Assembly (NCBI GenBank): GCA_031772625.1
Contig: CM062810.1
Location: 868,887,650-868,951,649 of the forward strand
Direction of reading: 5' to 3'
DNA length: 64,000 nt
Source of the DNA: Pinus tabuliformis
Lineage: Eukaryota > Streptophyta > Pinopsida > Pinales > Pinaceae
Shown piece after piece: positions 37,009-50,436 of this stretch. Below the pieces are notes generated by a model. The model was not told the origin of the DNA. It did not search any database and saw only the letters and a list, made by a program, of their open reading frames with translations. The translations under genes were made by a program, and so were the position numbers. Position 1 is the first letter of the stretch; each line of letters opens with the position of its first letter.

Positions 37009-38160
37009 TCTTTGAATTCTTTCTTTTTGTTTTCATCGAATTTATCTGTTCATTACGCAAAACCACACATTTTTTTAGGCTAAATCATTTTTTTACTTTG
37101 GTTGTTTTTCTATGAGCGGAGCGTTTAGTAATGTAAATGTAAACTACCGTGACTTTCCCTAAATAAAAAGTTTGATTATTTTATAAATATCTTTTAACAA
37201 AATTTATGATAATATAATATTAATTGAATAAAATATTAAATTAATAAAATATATATTAATTGATTTATTGAACAGTAAAAGTATTTATTATATTAACTTT
37301 TAATGTTAATAATGATTTAGTTTAGATTTATAAAATACATGAAAATTTAGTTAAAAATTTAGTATTTATTAAATTTTATAAAGAGACGAGGGTAAAAAAA
37401 ACAATATAGAGAATAAAAAATTATATTTAAATTGTAAATATAAAAAATAGAAAGAAAATTCAATGAAATTATGGAAAATATTTAAATGGAAGTTCTTTTA
37501 CTTTCAAAGTTGTATAAGTATGAATTTTTATTTGATTTGATTATATGTAGAAATTTGTTAATCTAATTATATTTGTTATTACAAATTTATTATATTTGAA
37601 TGAATGGGAATGTTAAATTAAATAAATCGGATTATTAATATTTATTGACTATTTATGATGGGGAGCTTCTATTTTAAAGTTTTTTTAGATATTTAGAAAT
37701 GAAAAAATTAAAATTATATTAAATTATTAATATTTTATTTGTATTGTTATTATTATTTTTTTTATTAAAATGTAAAACTCTTTATATTTTTCCTAACTCA
37801 ATGTCTACTTCAAAATAAAATTATTGGATATTTATATATAATAATAACTATTGTAGATCATTTGTGATTTACTTTATAACAAATCCTAAAATAAATTTTA
37901 CCCATGGCAATATTACACAGTAAATAAGTGATGATTTTTATTCAAATCTATTTTAACATATTATAATGAACAACACTGACATCCACAACACTCTGACGAT
38001 GATCACACAAGCTTTAATTAAAATATTATAATCTTATAACATATATAATGCTTTTGTTTTTGTCTGATTCTCGTTTGTATGGATTACATATCTTTTTTGG
38101 ATTGCATATAGTTGAATATTTTTTTTTTTAATTGATTTTTTTATTAACGATTTTGTTGGC
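37009..38160. other. AT-rich interval
   Basis: Very AT-rich with ATAT/TTATTA words; no coding or repeat structure recognised. Confidence 0.4.
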
Positions 38161-38179
38161 TACCAATCTTTGTTCAGTA

Positions 38180-38300
38180 GTCATGTTCATGATGTGACAA
38201 GGTGTCACAGGGTAGTAATGTACTAATGTAAGGTACGATAGTGATGTTCATTATTTGACAAGGAGTCTAAGGATAGTAATGTACAAAGGTGAGTAATATA
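38180..38300 (+). repeat. 59-base imperfect tandem duplication
   Basis: TGTTCAT.AT.TGACAAGG...AGGATAGTAATGTAC-type units begin near 38184 and 38243, two diverged copies. Confidence 0.5.
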
Positions 38301-38660
38301 TTCTAGGCTATGGGGTATTTAATACCTTTAAGGTATCCTCATCGTAGCTTTGAAGTACACCTCTGCATCCAAAGGCATTTGCAAATCATGATGTATTGTT
38401 ATGAGCATGCTAATTTCCCCATTCTGGTATACTTGCCAATTTCGTTGTGGATTTGACTACGACGTCGTTGTCAAGTAAGCACATAATTTATGCTTATTCT
38501 CTTGCAAAATTTGAATTTTACAATGACAATTTACAAAGCATTCAAATTATAATTTTGAATTTTTCAACCCACCCTGCCATGTTTTATTTTATTACAAATT
38601 TGAAGCAGAAAGTCTGGAGGTTCTAGGAAAATAATGAAGATCCTACATTTGTGCTCGCAG

Positions 38661-38740
38661 GTTTTGACATTAAGGAAATAATGACTAAATACCGAGTGTT
38701 TCTCGAACATGTTGATATGCATCTGAAGCAAGAAATGTGT
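38661..38740 (+). other. possible short exon
   Basis: A good acceptor, TGTGCTCGCAG, precedes an open frame FDIKEIMTKYRVFLEHVDMH followed by LKQEMC. It looks protein-like but is too short to assign. No consistent partner exon was found; the stretch AAATTTGCTGCTCAACTTATG near 38,790 is another candidate. Confidence 0.2.
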
Positions 38741-38829
38741 GTAATCTTCCCATTCTCATATTTAACTCACAGGCGGGTTTGGTTTTAAATTTGCTGCTCA
38801 ACTTATGCAAATTGCATGTAATGGGATGT

Positions 38830-39780
38830 GAACAGGAAAAAAACAAGAAAAATGATCGCTCTCGCCCTTTCTCTTCACTATTTATGTTTTGGTGGGTGTT
38901 CTCCATTGCGACTAAGTTGGAACTTGGTCCTGAACAAGGCACCTTGTGTCAACGGAGTTACGCAGAGACATGGTCAGGTGGAAGAAGTCGACTGCCCAAA
39001 GCATTTCAGTAAGTAACAATGTGAGATACATATTTGGAGATGTGGCCATTAAGGCTGTAATTTCTAGTTTGTAATTGAGTGGATACAAGCACAATTTGTG
39101 GCAATCTAAACATGGAAAAACAATTTATTAATATGATTAAAGATACTTCAACAGTGAAGTGAATTTGAGTATGGTGTAAAACTATGAAATGTAAAAAAAT
39201 ATATTAGTTTTGGGTTGGCACAAGAAACTCTATCCAAGAAAAATATGATCACTAAAAACAAGTATTAGAGGTTCTTACACAAAATTTTAGGAAATGATTT
39301 AAAAGGAAAAAAAACATAGACAATCAAATTGTCTTACTAAATATATAACTTTTTTATCTGAAAAAATGGTATAAAAAAAAGTCTTTTTAAATATTGGTAT
39401 GTTATTTTTATCTAAAACATAATGCATATCTCCCTATTAGGTCCTAGGTTTGGTATGTAAACCATGAAATTTTTTGAAACAGAACAAATGGATCTTGTGC
39501 ATCATTATTTTTCCATAATTTTCAATCTTTATTTGATATCTTTTTTCAAATTAAGAAACACATTAAAGCCTTAAACTAACAAGGTTGACTATTGGGCCTA
39601 CTATATACTTTATTTATTTTTTAGTGCATAGGTATTCATCTATTCTAATGTGGATTCATTTCCAAATTTAAAATATGTAAACCAATCAAAAGTTATTGTG
39701 GAAATAAAATACCTATGTTTTTTAATAAATTTAATATGTGTCAAAAAAATTTAATATATGTAAAAATATACATATTTCGA
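38830..39780. other. unassigned AT-rich interval
   Basis: No coding pattern of note and no repeat recognised. Confidence 0.35.
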
Positions 39781-39794
39781 ATATGCACACAAAT

Positions 39795-39827
39795 ATATAT
39801 ATTTGTGTGTGTGTGTGTGTGTGTGTC
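39795..39827 (+). repeat. TATA/GT microsatellite
   Basis: ATATATAT passes into about eleven GT dinucleotides. Confidence 0.9.
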
Positions 39828-40039
39828 GACTTAAATCGATAGGAATGAAAATGTAGAGAATATGCAAAAGCATGGTTCAAAATGGGGAATTTGTAAAAAT
39901 GGGCATGTTTTTTTGTTTATACAGACAAAACCAAAAGGTTTGTTAATCCAATCCTAAAAGCAAAGTAACCACCTCATCCACCATATAATTGAAAAGGGTG
40001 CTTGAAGCTTACAAAACATTTATGGGAATTAATAACCTA

Positions 40040-40530
40040 TAGTGTCATATAATTCCATCTTTCTCTTTGTTTCTCTCTTTATATCTCTCCCTCCTTCGCC
40101 CCTCTCATTCTACCTCCATCTTCATAATTTTCTCTCTATTTATTTGGTTCTCTCTATATCCTTGTGTCTCCCTCCCATATCAGGATCTCTCCCATTGGAT
40201 AAGCCCCCCGTCTTTCTCTCTCCCTATCACCGCCCACTCCCTCTTAGTCTCTTTCCCTTTCCCTTTATCTATCTCTTTACCACTCCTCACCTATCCCCAC
40301 TCTCTCTCCCTATGTCTACCTATTATTACATATCTCCCCCTTTCGTTATTTCATCCTCACTTTCTCTCCATCTCTCTCTTCCTTCCCCCATTTTTTTGCC
40401 TCCCTCATTCTCTCTCTCTCTCTCTTTCTCTCGCTTGTCCTCCCCTTGCTCTATAAGATAGAGCAAGGAAGAGGGAGAAAGGGCGAGAGAGTGAACAAAC
40501 ATGAGAGAGAGAGAGGAGGTGGGAGAAAGA
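40040..40530 (+). repeat. polypyrimidine tract with adjoining purine arm and hairpin
   Basis: About 400 bases of TCTC/CCCT-rich sequence end in a perfect 11-base inverted repeat (CCTTGCTCTAT / ATAGAGCAAGG) with a 3-base loop at about 40,446-40,470. A GA-rich arm of about 70 bases follows. Serine/proline/leucine-rich open frames here are by-products of the repeat. Confidence 0.8.
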
Positions 40531-40599
40531 TATGTTGCACTGAAAATTGTCACCTTGACATTCTGCTATCTGTGTGAGTTCATTACCACTCATACTTTC

Positions 40600-41460
40600 C
40601 CCCTCTGCAAGTCTGAAGCATCAATTCCTCATATTAACCCTTGAAAGTAAGAGAAAAGCCCTCAAAGTCTTTAAAACTCTGGTTCCGCACTTTCTCTTTG
40701 TATTACATGTGGTCTCGCACCTAATGGTCATGTCCCCTGTGCACCTGACCGCTCTGTCTCTATGTTAAAGGTGCGAACCCCTGTAAAAGTTAAAAAGGCG
40801 TGAGTATATTCCAAAAAACTCACTTTTAGTCATTTCTAGAAGCTTCTGAAAGGAATCTTGAGGTGGCAAGTTCGCTCTCTTAAGGTTCATGCATCGCATA
40901 CCTTAAGGAGCTAACCCCTTGATGTGAGGAGCTTATCCCTTTGAAGGAGGATTCTATCCCTTCATAGGTGGACCTGTAACCTCCTCCTTGGCACTATAAA
41001 AAGAGGCATTGGGCTGGTTACTTGGGAGGTTAGAAGCTAAATATTTCTGAGGTGAAATGCTGTTGGAACTTAGCCTTCTTAGTTGAGTTTTTATGAGGAG
41101 AGATTACATACCTCTATGATCTCATTTGGAAGAGTGCAAGGCTTGTCAAAGTAAAGGAAATTCCTGTTTCGGACCCCAGGAAGAGCTTGTTCAACATCAA
41201 GGCTGAAAAGGTTGTAAAGTTCTTCTACTTCAAAGTTAATACAAATAAGTTTGTTTTTCTCAATAAACTGTTGATTCATGCTTTATTTTATGGATTCCTT
41301 GATTACCATAATAGACATGATTTATGATATTTGCTATGCAGGTGCTATTTAATGTTTGTTTGTCTATGATTGCAGGTCCTCAAAGCTAACTCTTTCAAAT
41401 GATCGAAAGATGGATACTACGAACAAGCATTGGATCTAAGGTAGGTTCTTAACACCTTTA
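40600..41460 (+). repeat. LTR-like region (weak)
   Basis: An ACTATAAAAAGAGGCA box near 40,994 lies in a GC-richer context with repeated GGAGCTTATCCCTT/GGAGCTAACCCCTT phrases at 40,908-40,945. An AATAAA-like CAATAAAC follows near 41,260. That order resembles U3-R-U5. Ends and tracts were not found. Confidence 0.3.
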
Positions 41461-41574
41461 TTGTATTTATTTATAAATCGCATATGTCTAGAGAAAGATA
41501 GATTTTTTTTTCTGTTTGTTGCTAGACTATCTTCTGATACTAGGGAGATCGGTCTTGTCCGCAAGATCGATTTA

Positions 41575-41660
41575 TCTAGCCAACAAGATAGCAAGAGAGA
41601 GATAAGAGAGAGAGATGGAAGGAGGGTGAGAGAGCAAGAGAGATACAGAAGAGAATCCAA
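41575..41660 (+). repeat. GA-rich microsatellite
   Basis: AGAGAGAGAT-type purine repeats with interruptions. Confidence 0.7.
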
Positions 41661-42001
41661 AAGACCAAAGGGAAACTATCTTGGAAAACACAGTCAAATC
41701 AAACCAGATTTTACTAAGAAAAAAATTAACCTTGCAATTACTCGACTATAAAGAATGTGATCTACAAATATACAAGTTTTGAAGTGCTTGATAAAGTAAG
41801 AGCAAATTCTCAATTTTTAGATTTAATCATGTTGGCTTGAGTGAAGAAAATAATAGTTGTCTAAGAAAATTTTATTAAAAAACACATCAAAAATTTGACT
41901 ACTAAAGAATATGTCAACATTGACTAGAAATGAGCACTCATAGAGGTGTATGACCACTAGGTACAATAAAGGACATTAGCTCTGTAAGAACAATATAAAT
42001 A

Positions 42002-42384
42002 CATGGGGGCTTCACTGGGGGAGAAATACCATACCACATGGGTTCATATTGGGGGATATATATTGAGGAAAAAATGACATAATATATTGGGGACATATAG
42101 GGGGTAAAGAGTTTTTATATTGGCAAGTATAAAAAGTGGAGCTCAAGGTTAATGAAAGAAATATAAAGGGGTATAAAGAATGTTAATGAAAAAAAGGATA
42201 CCTACAATATCTATTCAAATTGGGGTTTTTTAAATTGGGAACATGTATTGGGTTTGTATTCGTAGGGGGTTAAATAATGTGATTTTTAGAGGTATTTTCC
42301 AATATGTAGTCAAGTTAGGGGTATTGCTTAGTATGCCATGAATTAACATCATATGTAAGGGTTTGATTGAGTGAAGCCCCCGTG
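42002..42384. mobile_element. hAT-like MITE, 383 bp
   Basis: Terminal inverted repeats CATGGGGGCTTCACT (42002-42016) and AGTGAAGCCCCCGTG (42370-42384) match at 14 of 15 positions. They are flanked on both sides by TATAAATA (41994-42001 and 42385-42392), an exact 8-bp target duplication, which is the hallmark of hAT transposition. Terminal CA...TG also fits hAT. The interior is AT-rich with GGGG runs and has no coding capacity, so it is a non-autonomous miniature element. Confidence 0.8.
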
Positions 42385-42519
42385 TATAAATATAATATGA
42401 AAAATAAAGAACAACATAATGGAAGAAGAAGAGGACACATATAATCATAATAAAAATGATTTTGTTTAATATATTTTAGAAATATAATTTATCATAAATA
42501 GAAAAAACATTTTATTCGA

Positions 42520-43565
42520 TGGAAGTTACATATATAAGGTAGATGTATATATACAGAAAATATGCACATATACAAAAGTTGCACATATAAAAAAGTTTTT
42601 CTTATACAGAAGATGTGGATATATAAATAGTTTCATATATACATATTAGGTAAGTTGCGCAGTGCTTCTATATATGTGCATCTTCCATATATTATGTGCA
42701 TATACAAAATTTGCACATATATGGAAGATATTTAAATATATGGAAGTTACACATATACGAAAGATATGAACATATACAGAAGTTGCACATATACAAAAGA
42801 TATGCGCATTTACAGAAGATATGTGTATATACAAAAGTTGTAGAAAACTTTATCTTCCATATATGCACATTTTTTGTATATGCGCATACCTTCCATATAT
42901 GTGTAAAGGTATAACTCATATAAGGAATTTGAGCATATACAACATTTGCACATATACAAAGGTTGTGCATGTACAATGAATGAAGCTGTGCATAAATTAT
43001 GTATATGCATATCTTCCGTATATGTGTAGTTTCTGTATATGTACATCTACTATATATGTGAAACTTCCATATATGTGTATATATAGAAGCTACTCATATA
43101 AAGAAGTTGTGCACAACTTCAACCTTCGTATATACGTAGTCTTCGTATACATGAAACTTCTGTATATAACTTTTGTATATGCTTATATACAAAAGTTTTG
43201 CATATATGAAATATATATGCATATATGGAAGTTGTGCATATATGGAAGATATGCGATACAAAATATGTGCATATATAGAACTTGTGCGACTTCCATATAT
43301 GCAAATATTCTTTATATATGTACAACTTTCGTATATGAACATATCTTCCATATATGTGCTTCTTTCATATATGTTCATATATGGAAGTTCCGAATATACG
43401 GTAGATGCTCATATACAAAATATATGTGCATATATGGAAGTTACAGATATATGAATGCTATGCGCATATACGAAATATATGTGTATATACAAAAGTTGTA
43501 CATATACATAAAATATGTGCATATATGAAAGTTGCACATATATATAAAATATTCTCATATATTTT
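42520..43565. repeat. self-complementary AT-rich minisatellite
   Basis: Units around GCACATATACAAAAG/TTGCACATATATGGAAG (about 19-22 bases) recur more than 40 times, with the reverse-complement form CTTCCATATATGTGCAT mixed in. Orientation flips several times (for example near 42,660, 42,850, 43,010, 43,290), so neighbouring stretches can pair as long hairpins. Open frames rich in Tyr, Ile, Cys and His on both strands arise from the repeat, not from genes. Confidence 0.85.
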
Positions 43566-43599
43566 TTAACATGGCATGGGCTAGTATTACGGTTTGTAT

Positions 43600-44717
43600 T
43601 CAGAGTTGGAGAACCGATGTTTAAATTTTCATAATAGAATTAGAGTTTTAAGCTTATATTTAATAGTTTGTTTCTATATGTATTCATAGTTAAGCCTTCT
43701 AGGTGAAATTCAAATATGATTACTCAAAATAGAATAATAATAGTGTAGACTTCTTATTTGAAGTTTCCTATGAATGTGATCAGAGAAAGGAGCCATTAGA
43801 TAACAATCAAGATTTTGTTTATTTCCTAAATATGTTGCTAATCTTGATACTATTGATATGATTAGATTCAAAGGTTTGCATAGGGTTTGTATTGCAAAGA
43901 TATGTTGTATGAATTTTAATGAAAATTTTCCCACTAAAGTGATTGTTGAGCTCGATATTCCTAATTATCTATTGAGCTAAAGAGTTATTTGCTAAGATTC
44001 CAAGTATGTAAAGGTGTTGATGATAGAAACTAGTTTGATTTTGTGACAAGGATATTTTTTCCCTTTGTGGTTGATGTCATGTTTTTGAGTGTATTTTTTC
44101 GTTTACTAATGATAGAGGAGTGAATGTGTAGTCATGCAGAGAAGGTACTAATTTATTTTGAGTCACTTTTGAAATTTGTGCTAAAGGGAGTGGATCTAGT
44201 TTGAAAATGGATGAAAGGGAGGTCCTTAATAAGTTTTGGGTGTCAGTGACTCCAACTAGTTGGTTCTGGAAAGTTGATCTGGGTAAGTGCTTTCTTCTAC
44301 TGGGTTCTAGTGGATCAGTGCAAGATAGTCAGTGCTTCCTGCTAGTGGGTGCTAGTGAAACAATGTAAAGGGAGTGGATGCTTCCTATTGGTAGATTCCA
44401 ATAAAACATTGCAAGGGAGTGGGTTCTTCCTGTTGGTGGGTTCCTGTGAAACTTTGGAATGGATTGGGTGCCTGCCACTAGTTAGTACAAGTGACTGTAT
44501 GTAAGAAAAGATTCAATATCAAGAAGGCAAGAAGCATGGTGGTTTTCTCCTTTTATGGGTTTCCATCTAAAATATATATGTCATTTGTACTTGATGTTTA
44601 TATACGGTTGTATGTTTTACAATTATGATCATATGATTGATTGCTAAACTAATTCAAATAATGAAATTGTAATAATTCATGAATATTGATTAACCTCCCC
44701 TCTCAATATTTCCAACA
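43600..44717 (+). repeat. 3' part of a Ty1-copia LTR
   Basis: It ends in CCTCCCCTCTCAATATTTCCAACA, split here as CCTCCCCTCTC then AATATTTCCAACA, closely resembling the end of the LTR at 3039. GGTGGTTTTCTCC and GGGTTTCCATCT phrases match the same part of that LTR. Five ~45-base units (starting near 44288, 44333, 44379, 44424 and 44469) precede it. The 5' limit is not visible and no internal region follows, so it is a solo or truncated LTR. Confidence 0.55.
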
Positions 44718-46761
44718 ATAAGGAAACCACACAAGAAAAACACCCATAACACTTTATAGATATGTTCTTTTTTGTATCGATTATGAGGACTAGAAATTAT
44801 TATGTGAATTATATTAAGGTAATTTTTTCCCAAGGAAATTCTCATTTGAACCCTAAACATTATGTTGGATATGTAATATTATTGGCTTTTACATCCTATA
44901 TCCTCAATCTGATTTAGTGGAGAAAGGCACCCAAATTTTATTCACAAACTAAAATGGAAGCAAAGTTAAGGGTTAGGGATGAATACCCATTTCTTGGTGG
45001 GATAATAAATGACTACCAAAGAGTAATAAAATATAGGGGGAATCTATAACCATTACACATCATCAAAGGTTTGATGTGAGAGAGCATCAAGAAGTTTCAA
45101 AGGATCAATCCTTAAAGGAAATTTCGATTTCTCATGATCTATGGGACATGCTACCCAATTATTGAAAGGATAAAAATACAATTGGATACCCCTTCCTCAA
45201 CCTACCTCTTAATAGGAAAACACTTTTTAAGAACTCTCTTCTAACACATGGAGCAATATGGAGAGAGTTAATGTTTCACTTTCCTATTATATGATGTCCA
45301 ACTTAGTTCTATATAGGGCACATGTTAAATAGGAATAATAAGATGAATGACACATGATAGAAATGGAAACAACCTTGGGTTATTTCAATCCAAGAGAATT
45401 TTTCCACCCATCTTTTAAATAGGGAAATCTCCATGAAGGGGTGTTAGAGCTAGAGTAGTTGTGGTTTCATAGGAGACATGAAACCAAACTGGATAAGGAG
45501 GAGGTAATGAACTACCATTTTGAAACCTTTATGCAAAGGAATGTTTTCCTTATTTATCATAAATACCCCTTTTGTTAACTCCTCTTGTCATAAATAGAGT
45601 CAATTTCGAATCTTGGTTATATCTTTGCTCAAGGTAATAACAGTTTGAAATTTCCGTCTTTTGCTTCTTTCATGGATAAACTAGAATGTGTAAATAGATC
45701 TATTATTTTGTTATGATATATTAAGATTCATTTACAAAGATTTTTTTTCAATAAATACTGATTACTTAACTTATAAAGTATGATAGTTCCTTTGAATCAT
45801 TTGTGAAACATTTATCAATAAGTACATTCCAGGATATCCCATGGGGTTTTTTATCAATGTTTGCTACATTTCATCATTAACACACTACCACATAGGATAC
45901 TTTGTGTGTTTTCATACGATTGTAGACAAGTACCAAACAACACATCAACTCAACCAATTGGTAATGGTCTCACCAATTTATATACCATTGTAATGGAACT
46001 AAGAAATGAAAATTCTATAACATAGTAAATTGCAATACCAGAGCCACCCTTTCACATAGTGATGAAATTGAGTTTTTTCAAGTTTTCATCCTTCCAAACT
46101 AGTGCCAAGTCATTTTATCATTAATATGTTCAGTTTGGATGATCCAATCATAGATTGTATTTTTACGTTATTTTTTGTGCTTGAAATTGGATTCCTCACT
46201 CTAAATGGGGCCCTACCAACCCATTCTTAAAGCTGGTTAGTTCCTTGTTCTCTTATATATATTAAGTCACCCCTAAGAGAGGGGTAACAAGACATGAATA
46301 TGTAATTTATTACTCTGTAAAAATTATTTTACAAACTCAAAATATTTCTTACAATGTTTATGTTAATTGTTATAGTCTAAAGCTATTTTAGTGATATCAT
46401 AGAGCCCACATGGGCCATACCTTGTAGTATAATGCTCTCCTTCCTCTTTGTATTTTCTTTGTTGTTAGTTACTTTCCAATGCTTTATATTTTAATTTTTT
46501 TATATCATATTTTCTACAGAATTAGGATGTTATATAATCACTATGTTTTTTAGTCAAAGGGTAGTACATAGAGCTAAATGATGAAGTTAGAAGTCACAGG
46601 TATGGTTCCTATTTCCTTTTGCATAAGAACTGCCACTGATAACACTAAGATTGTTTGTAATATTATTTCATTTTGTTGTAAAATATTAAATTTTATTTTA
46701 TACTTAAATTTGAATTGTGTTATTTTAGATAATGCATTGGTGTTGATGAGTTGTATAAAAG
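44718..46761. other. unassigned AT-rich interval
   Basis: No conserved coding motif, LTR end or tandem repeat recognised. Confidence 0.4.
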
Positions 46762-49195
46762 CACTAGGGAATTAACAGTAATAATGCACCAGTAAGTTAA
46801 AGGATAATCACATTGGTGCATGGAATGTATATCTTTTTGGTGCATATTGACTTTACACATGCACTAGGCTTTTGTATGTATGAACACACGAGGATACTAT
46901 TTTTATCATTATAAATATCATTTTTGAAAAAATCACATTCGGAGTCATGTGCATTAATTTATGATTTGCTAGTATCCATTCTCTCTTTTTTAGAAACATC
47001 AAGCTGTGACAATGAAATTATTGTGATTTTTTAAATCCATTATTCATAAAAAATAGCATATATCTTATAACAGTATTCAGATAAATTGAATTTTGATTAG
47101 CGCATTTGCATATGATGTTTAGATTAATTAGTTATATCATCATATTTTACATCTCTTCATTATAATATTTAATCATCTATATATTTAATGAGTGGTGTAA
47201 CATTTCACAATGACATTGGACTACATAATAGAATAAGCTAAAATTTATTTTATTATATATGAATAGGAGGATCTTTATCATACAAAATGGGATATTTATT
47301 GGTAACCCCTTGTCTTTCAAGTGGGACACATTAAATTAAACAAAATTTTTGATTTTCACATATAATAATTTCAAAAAATACAACAATTTGCATTGATATC
47401 CAAATAGATCATCATTCTTCATTGGAATTGTTTCCAATGCTTAATCTACTTCCATGACTTAGGTTATTTAGATGAATATACAAAAATTAAATCTTAGGTT
47501 GTTACAAGGAAATATCAATAATTACTCACAAACCTTGATATCAACCCTTTTCTTCTTTGTCGTCATATTTTATGTGTTGAATGAGTTCCAATCTTTTTAG
47601 CAAGAAAATACTTGAAAATTAATACTTAATGCTAAACTATTTGTTTATATGTACCTAGTATAAAAATTCAATTATTGCATACATTTGAAGCATGTTGTTG
47701 GTTAGATGGCTCCTCCGGCGATGCAATTATGTCCATTTCTTTGACCATATTCTTGTACACATTTTTGGACATTCCTACTAGCATGTTTCGGAGATCATCT
47801 CATTGATCCTTTGGGATTTTCATAATCTTTGTAAAAAAAGGTAATAAATAATTTTTATATTGATATATAAAAACTAAATATAACAAAATTAATTTTAATA
47901 AATAAATGATTTTTAGTAATATATAAATATATTTATAAAATTTCATTTTAATTAAGAATTTTACTTTTTTAATCAATTTTTTTTTGTATGTTTTTTATAT
48001 TGCAAGTTTCACAGGTCTCATTGACCATTTCTCCGGAAATAATTATTGTAGTTTAAACATAACTTAGTTCCTGGAATCATTGTATTGATTTCTGTATTGT
48101 TAGTGGAAATTATGTATATATGTTCATTCCACTACATCCCTTATAGTTTTGTAAAAGTTTCCCCCCATTTCATTAACCTTCATCACCACTCCAGATGAGC
48201 TAAGGACCAATTCATCATCATTTACATGTCCTATAATTTTTACTTTCTTAAAACAAAATTCTTTTCCCTTGTTGTTGGTCCCGGTAGAACATTAAACATA
48301 TGTGAATTAACAGATTACTTGAAGCATGCTATTTAATATTCTTAAGTATATTATTAATGAAAAAATTATTGAAAAGTAATTTTTCATTCAACTGATTCAT
48401 TATTTTGCAATTTTTCCATCGAGCTTTTAGGAACTTATGCACTAGGTAAAAAAAAAAAAAAAACTTATCAAGATTCCACATTTTGTGGCTCTACATAACA
48501 CACATTAACTAATACATATTAGTTAAACTTACAGATAGTTCATACATATTAATTTTGTAAATAATTTACAAAGAACTTGTCTTTTCTACTTTTTTGGATT
48601 TGTTACCATTATGTCGATCAATATTTTTGTTACTTGACCTCTTCTCAGACATTTTTTTTATCAATATACAACATGTATCATTCAATAAAAAACCATTAAA
48701 TATATTTTGTAAATAAATCACATAATTTTCAGCTAAAAGAGATCTGTTAACTAGTGCGATTATGTGAATAAACAAACAACGAAAATCATTTTTTAAAATA
48801 ACTTTAGATTATGACTCTGTCATATGTAATGATAAAATCACAACCATCATAGTTAAAAATGAAAACATAAAAAATTAAACACAAGTTTTTTGTATTTAAT
48901 GATGCCATTTGTCAAAGGTGCCCCTGTGTGTTGTATTACAGAAGGTGGACCGATTAACATAATTTCTTAAAAAAAAAATAGATAAGGTCTATAGGGTTTG
49001 GATCTAATTCAATAAGTGGTTCCCCTACTTTACATGTCAAATTTCTTATATATAGTAACACAAACCCATTAGATATAAAATTCTTAAAATGAAAAGCCGT
49101 AATTGTGAAGTAGAGGGAGTTAAACACTAATGTGAAGTTTTGTAGTCACATAAGAAAGAAGAAGCACAAGTTTAAAGTAAGTATTTATTTATTCC

Positions 49196-49229
<34 letters not shown>

Positions 49230-49900
49230 TTTAATTAAATCTAAATATGAACAAAGATTGCAAAAAAATTATTGGTAAAATCAATAGTAAAATTTCTACT
49301 ATTCTTTTTTTTTTTGAATTTTAACTAAATCTAACCGAAATTGTAAAACAAATTATTAGTAAAACCAATAGTAAAATTAAAATTTTTAATTTGTAGGCTT
49401 TTTAGTGAATTACCATACCTTTAAAATTCTAATCTTCTAAATAGTTATGATGTTCCAAAGTATTTTTTTGTTCCACAATGCTCACAATATGTGTCTCTTG
49501 CAAATCTCTCCCTTTAAATTTTGGGAAAAATAATGAAATAGTGAATAACTTCTTACTATTTAAAACACTTTATCAAATTATATTTTGGAAAATCAATTTC
49601 TGCTCATTTTTCAATTTGAGAAAAACAAAGTCTCATTTTGGTTTTTCACTTTTTTCGGAACATGAATATGTTTGTTAGTAAAAAGCACTGGTGCATTTAC
49701 TAGTAGCATGCACTGAGTAAGATAACTTATCGATGTGCTTAAACTTTTGAACGCATTGATATGATAGGATTCATTTTTTGTCTTCGAAATCTCATAAACT
49801 AGTGCAATTATTATTTTAACGCATCAGTGTAGTGATTATCTAAACACATTAGTGCGATTATTTTTACAAGAGCACCAATATTCTTGAAATTTTTTATTTT
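46762..49900 (+). repeat. left subterminal region of CACTA candidate
   Basis: GCACCAGT, GGTGCAT and GCACTAGG words cluster at 46,762-46,880 and 49,685-49,895, sometimes inverted. Between them is AT-rich DNA with no gene. A poly-A run is at 48,450. Confidence 0.5.
49196..49231 (+). repeat. TTA microsatellite
   Basis: About ten TTA units. Confidence 0.9.
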
Positions 49901-50436
49901 AAGTTAAAATAACATATTCATCCTAAATTATCCTTTAGGATTCATCCACATGAGTTACAATATTTCATAGTATACATTCTATATTATTAAAAAATAGTTT
50001 GAAAACCGTATTGAAATTTAGATTACGATATGGTTCTCGAAATTAATTTTAGTCATGTACACAAAAAGTTATTTATGATTTTGCTAAAACGAAAGGAGAA
50101 AATATCATAATATCAAATGGCCAATTCCTCAAATTTTAGATCATTCCATATTGCTCAATTTCCTCCACAAATTTGTCCCTTTCCATCTCCATCAAGTTTT
50201 TATTTTATTTAAATTTAAATTTTATAATTAAATTTATTTTTTTATACATGTCAATTTGAATAAAAATGTATCCAAATTTGCAGGATCCTGATTTAGAATC
50301 GAGTTTAGATGCAAAAAATATTCCACCAGTTCAAAAATGTCAAAAGCTCCTATTATGAGCAGTATACCATAAGCAGTTGGTAGATGAAAATGGACAACTT
50401 CTTTACCGTGGAAATTGTAACATACCATCTTCCAGC

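Noticed and set aside
40042-40461. 139-codon Ser/Pro/Leu-rich open frame
   Set aside because: Product of the CT-rich tract, with an equally open overlapping frame; no domain or start context.
42646-43528. Long open frames rich in Tyr, Ile, His and Cys on both strands
   Set aside because: They are translations of the AT-rich minisatellite; the same residues recur at unit spacing on both strands.
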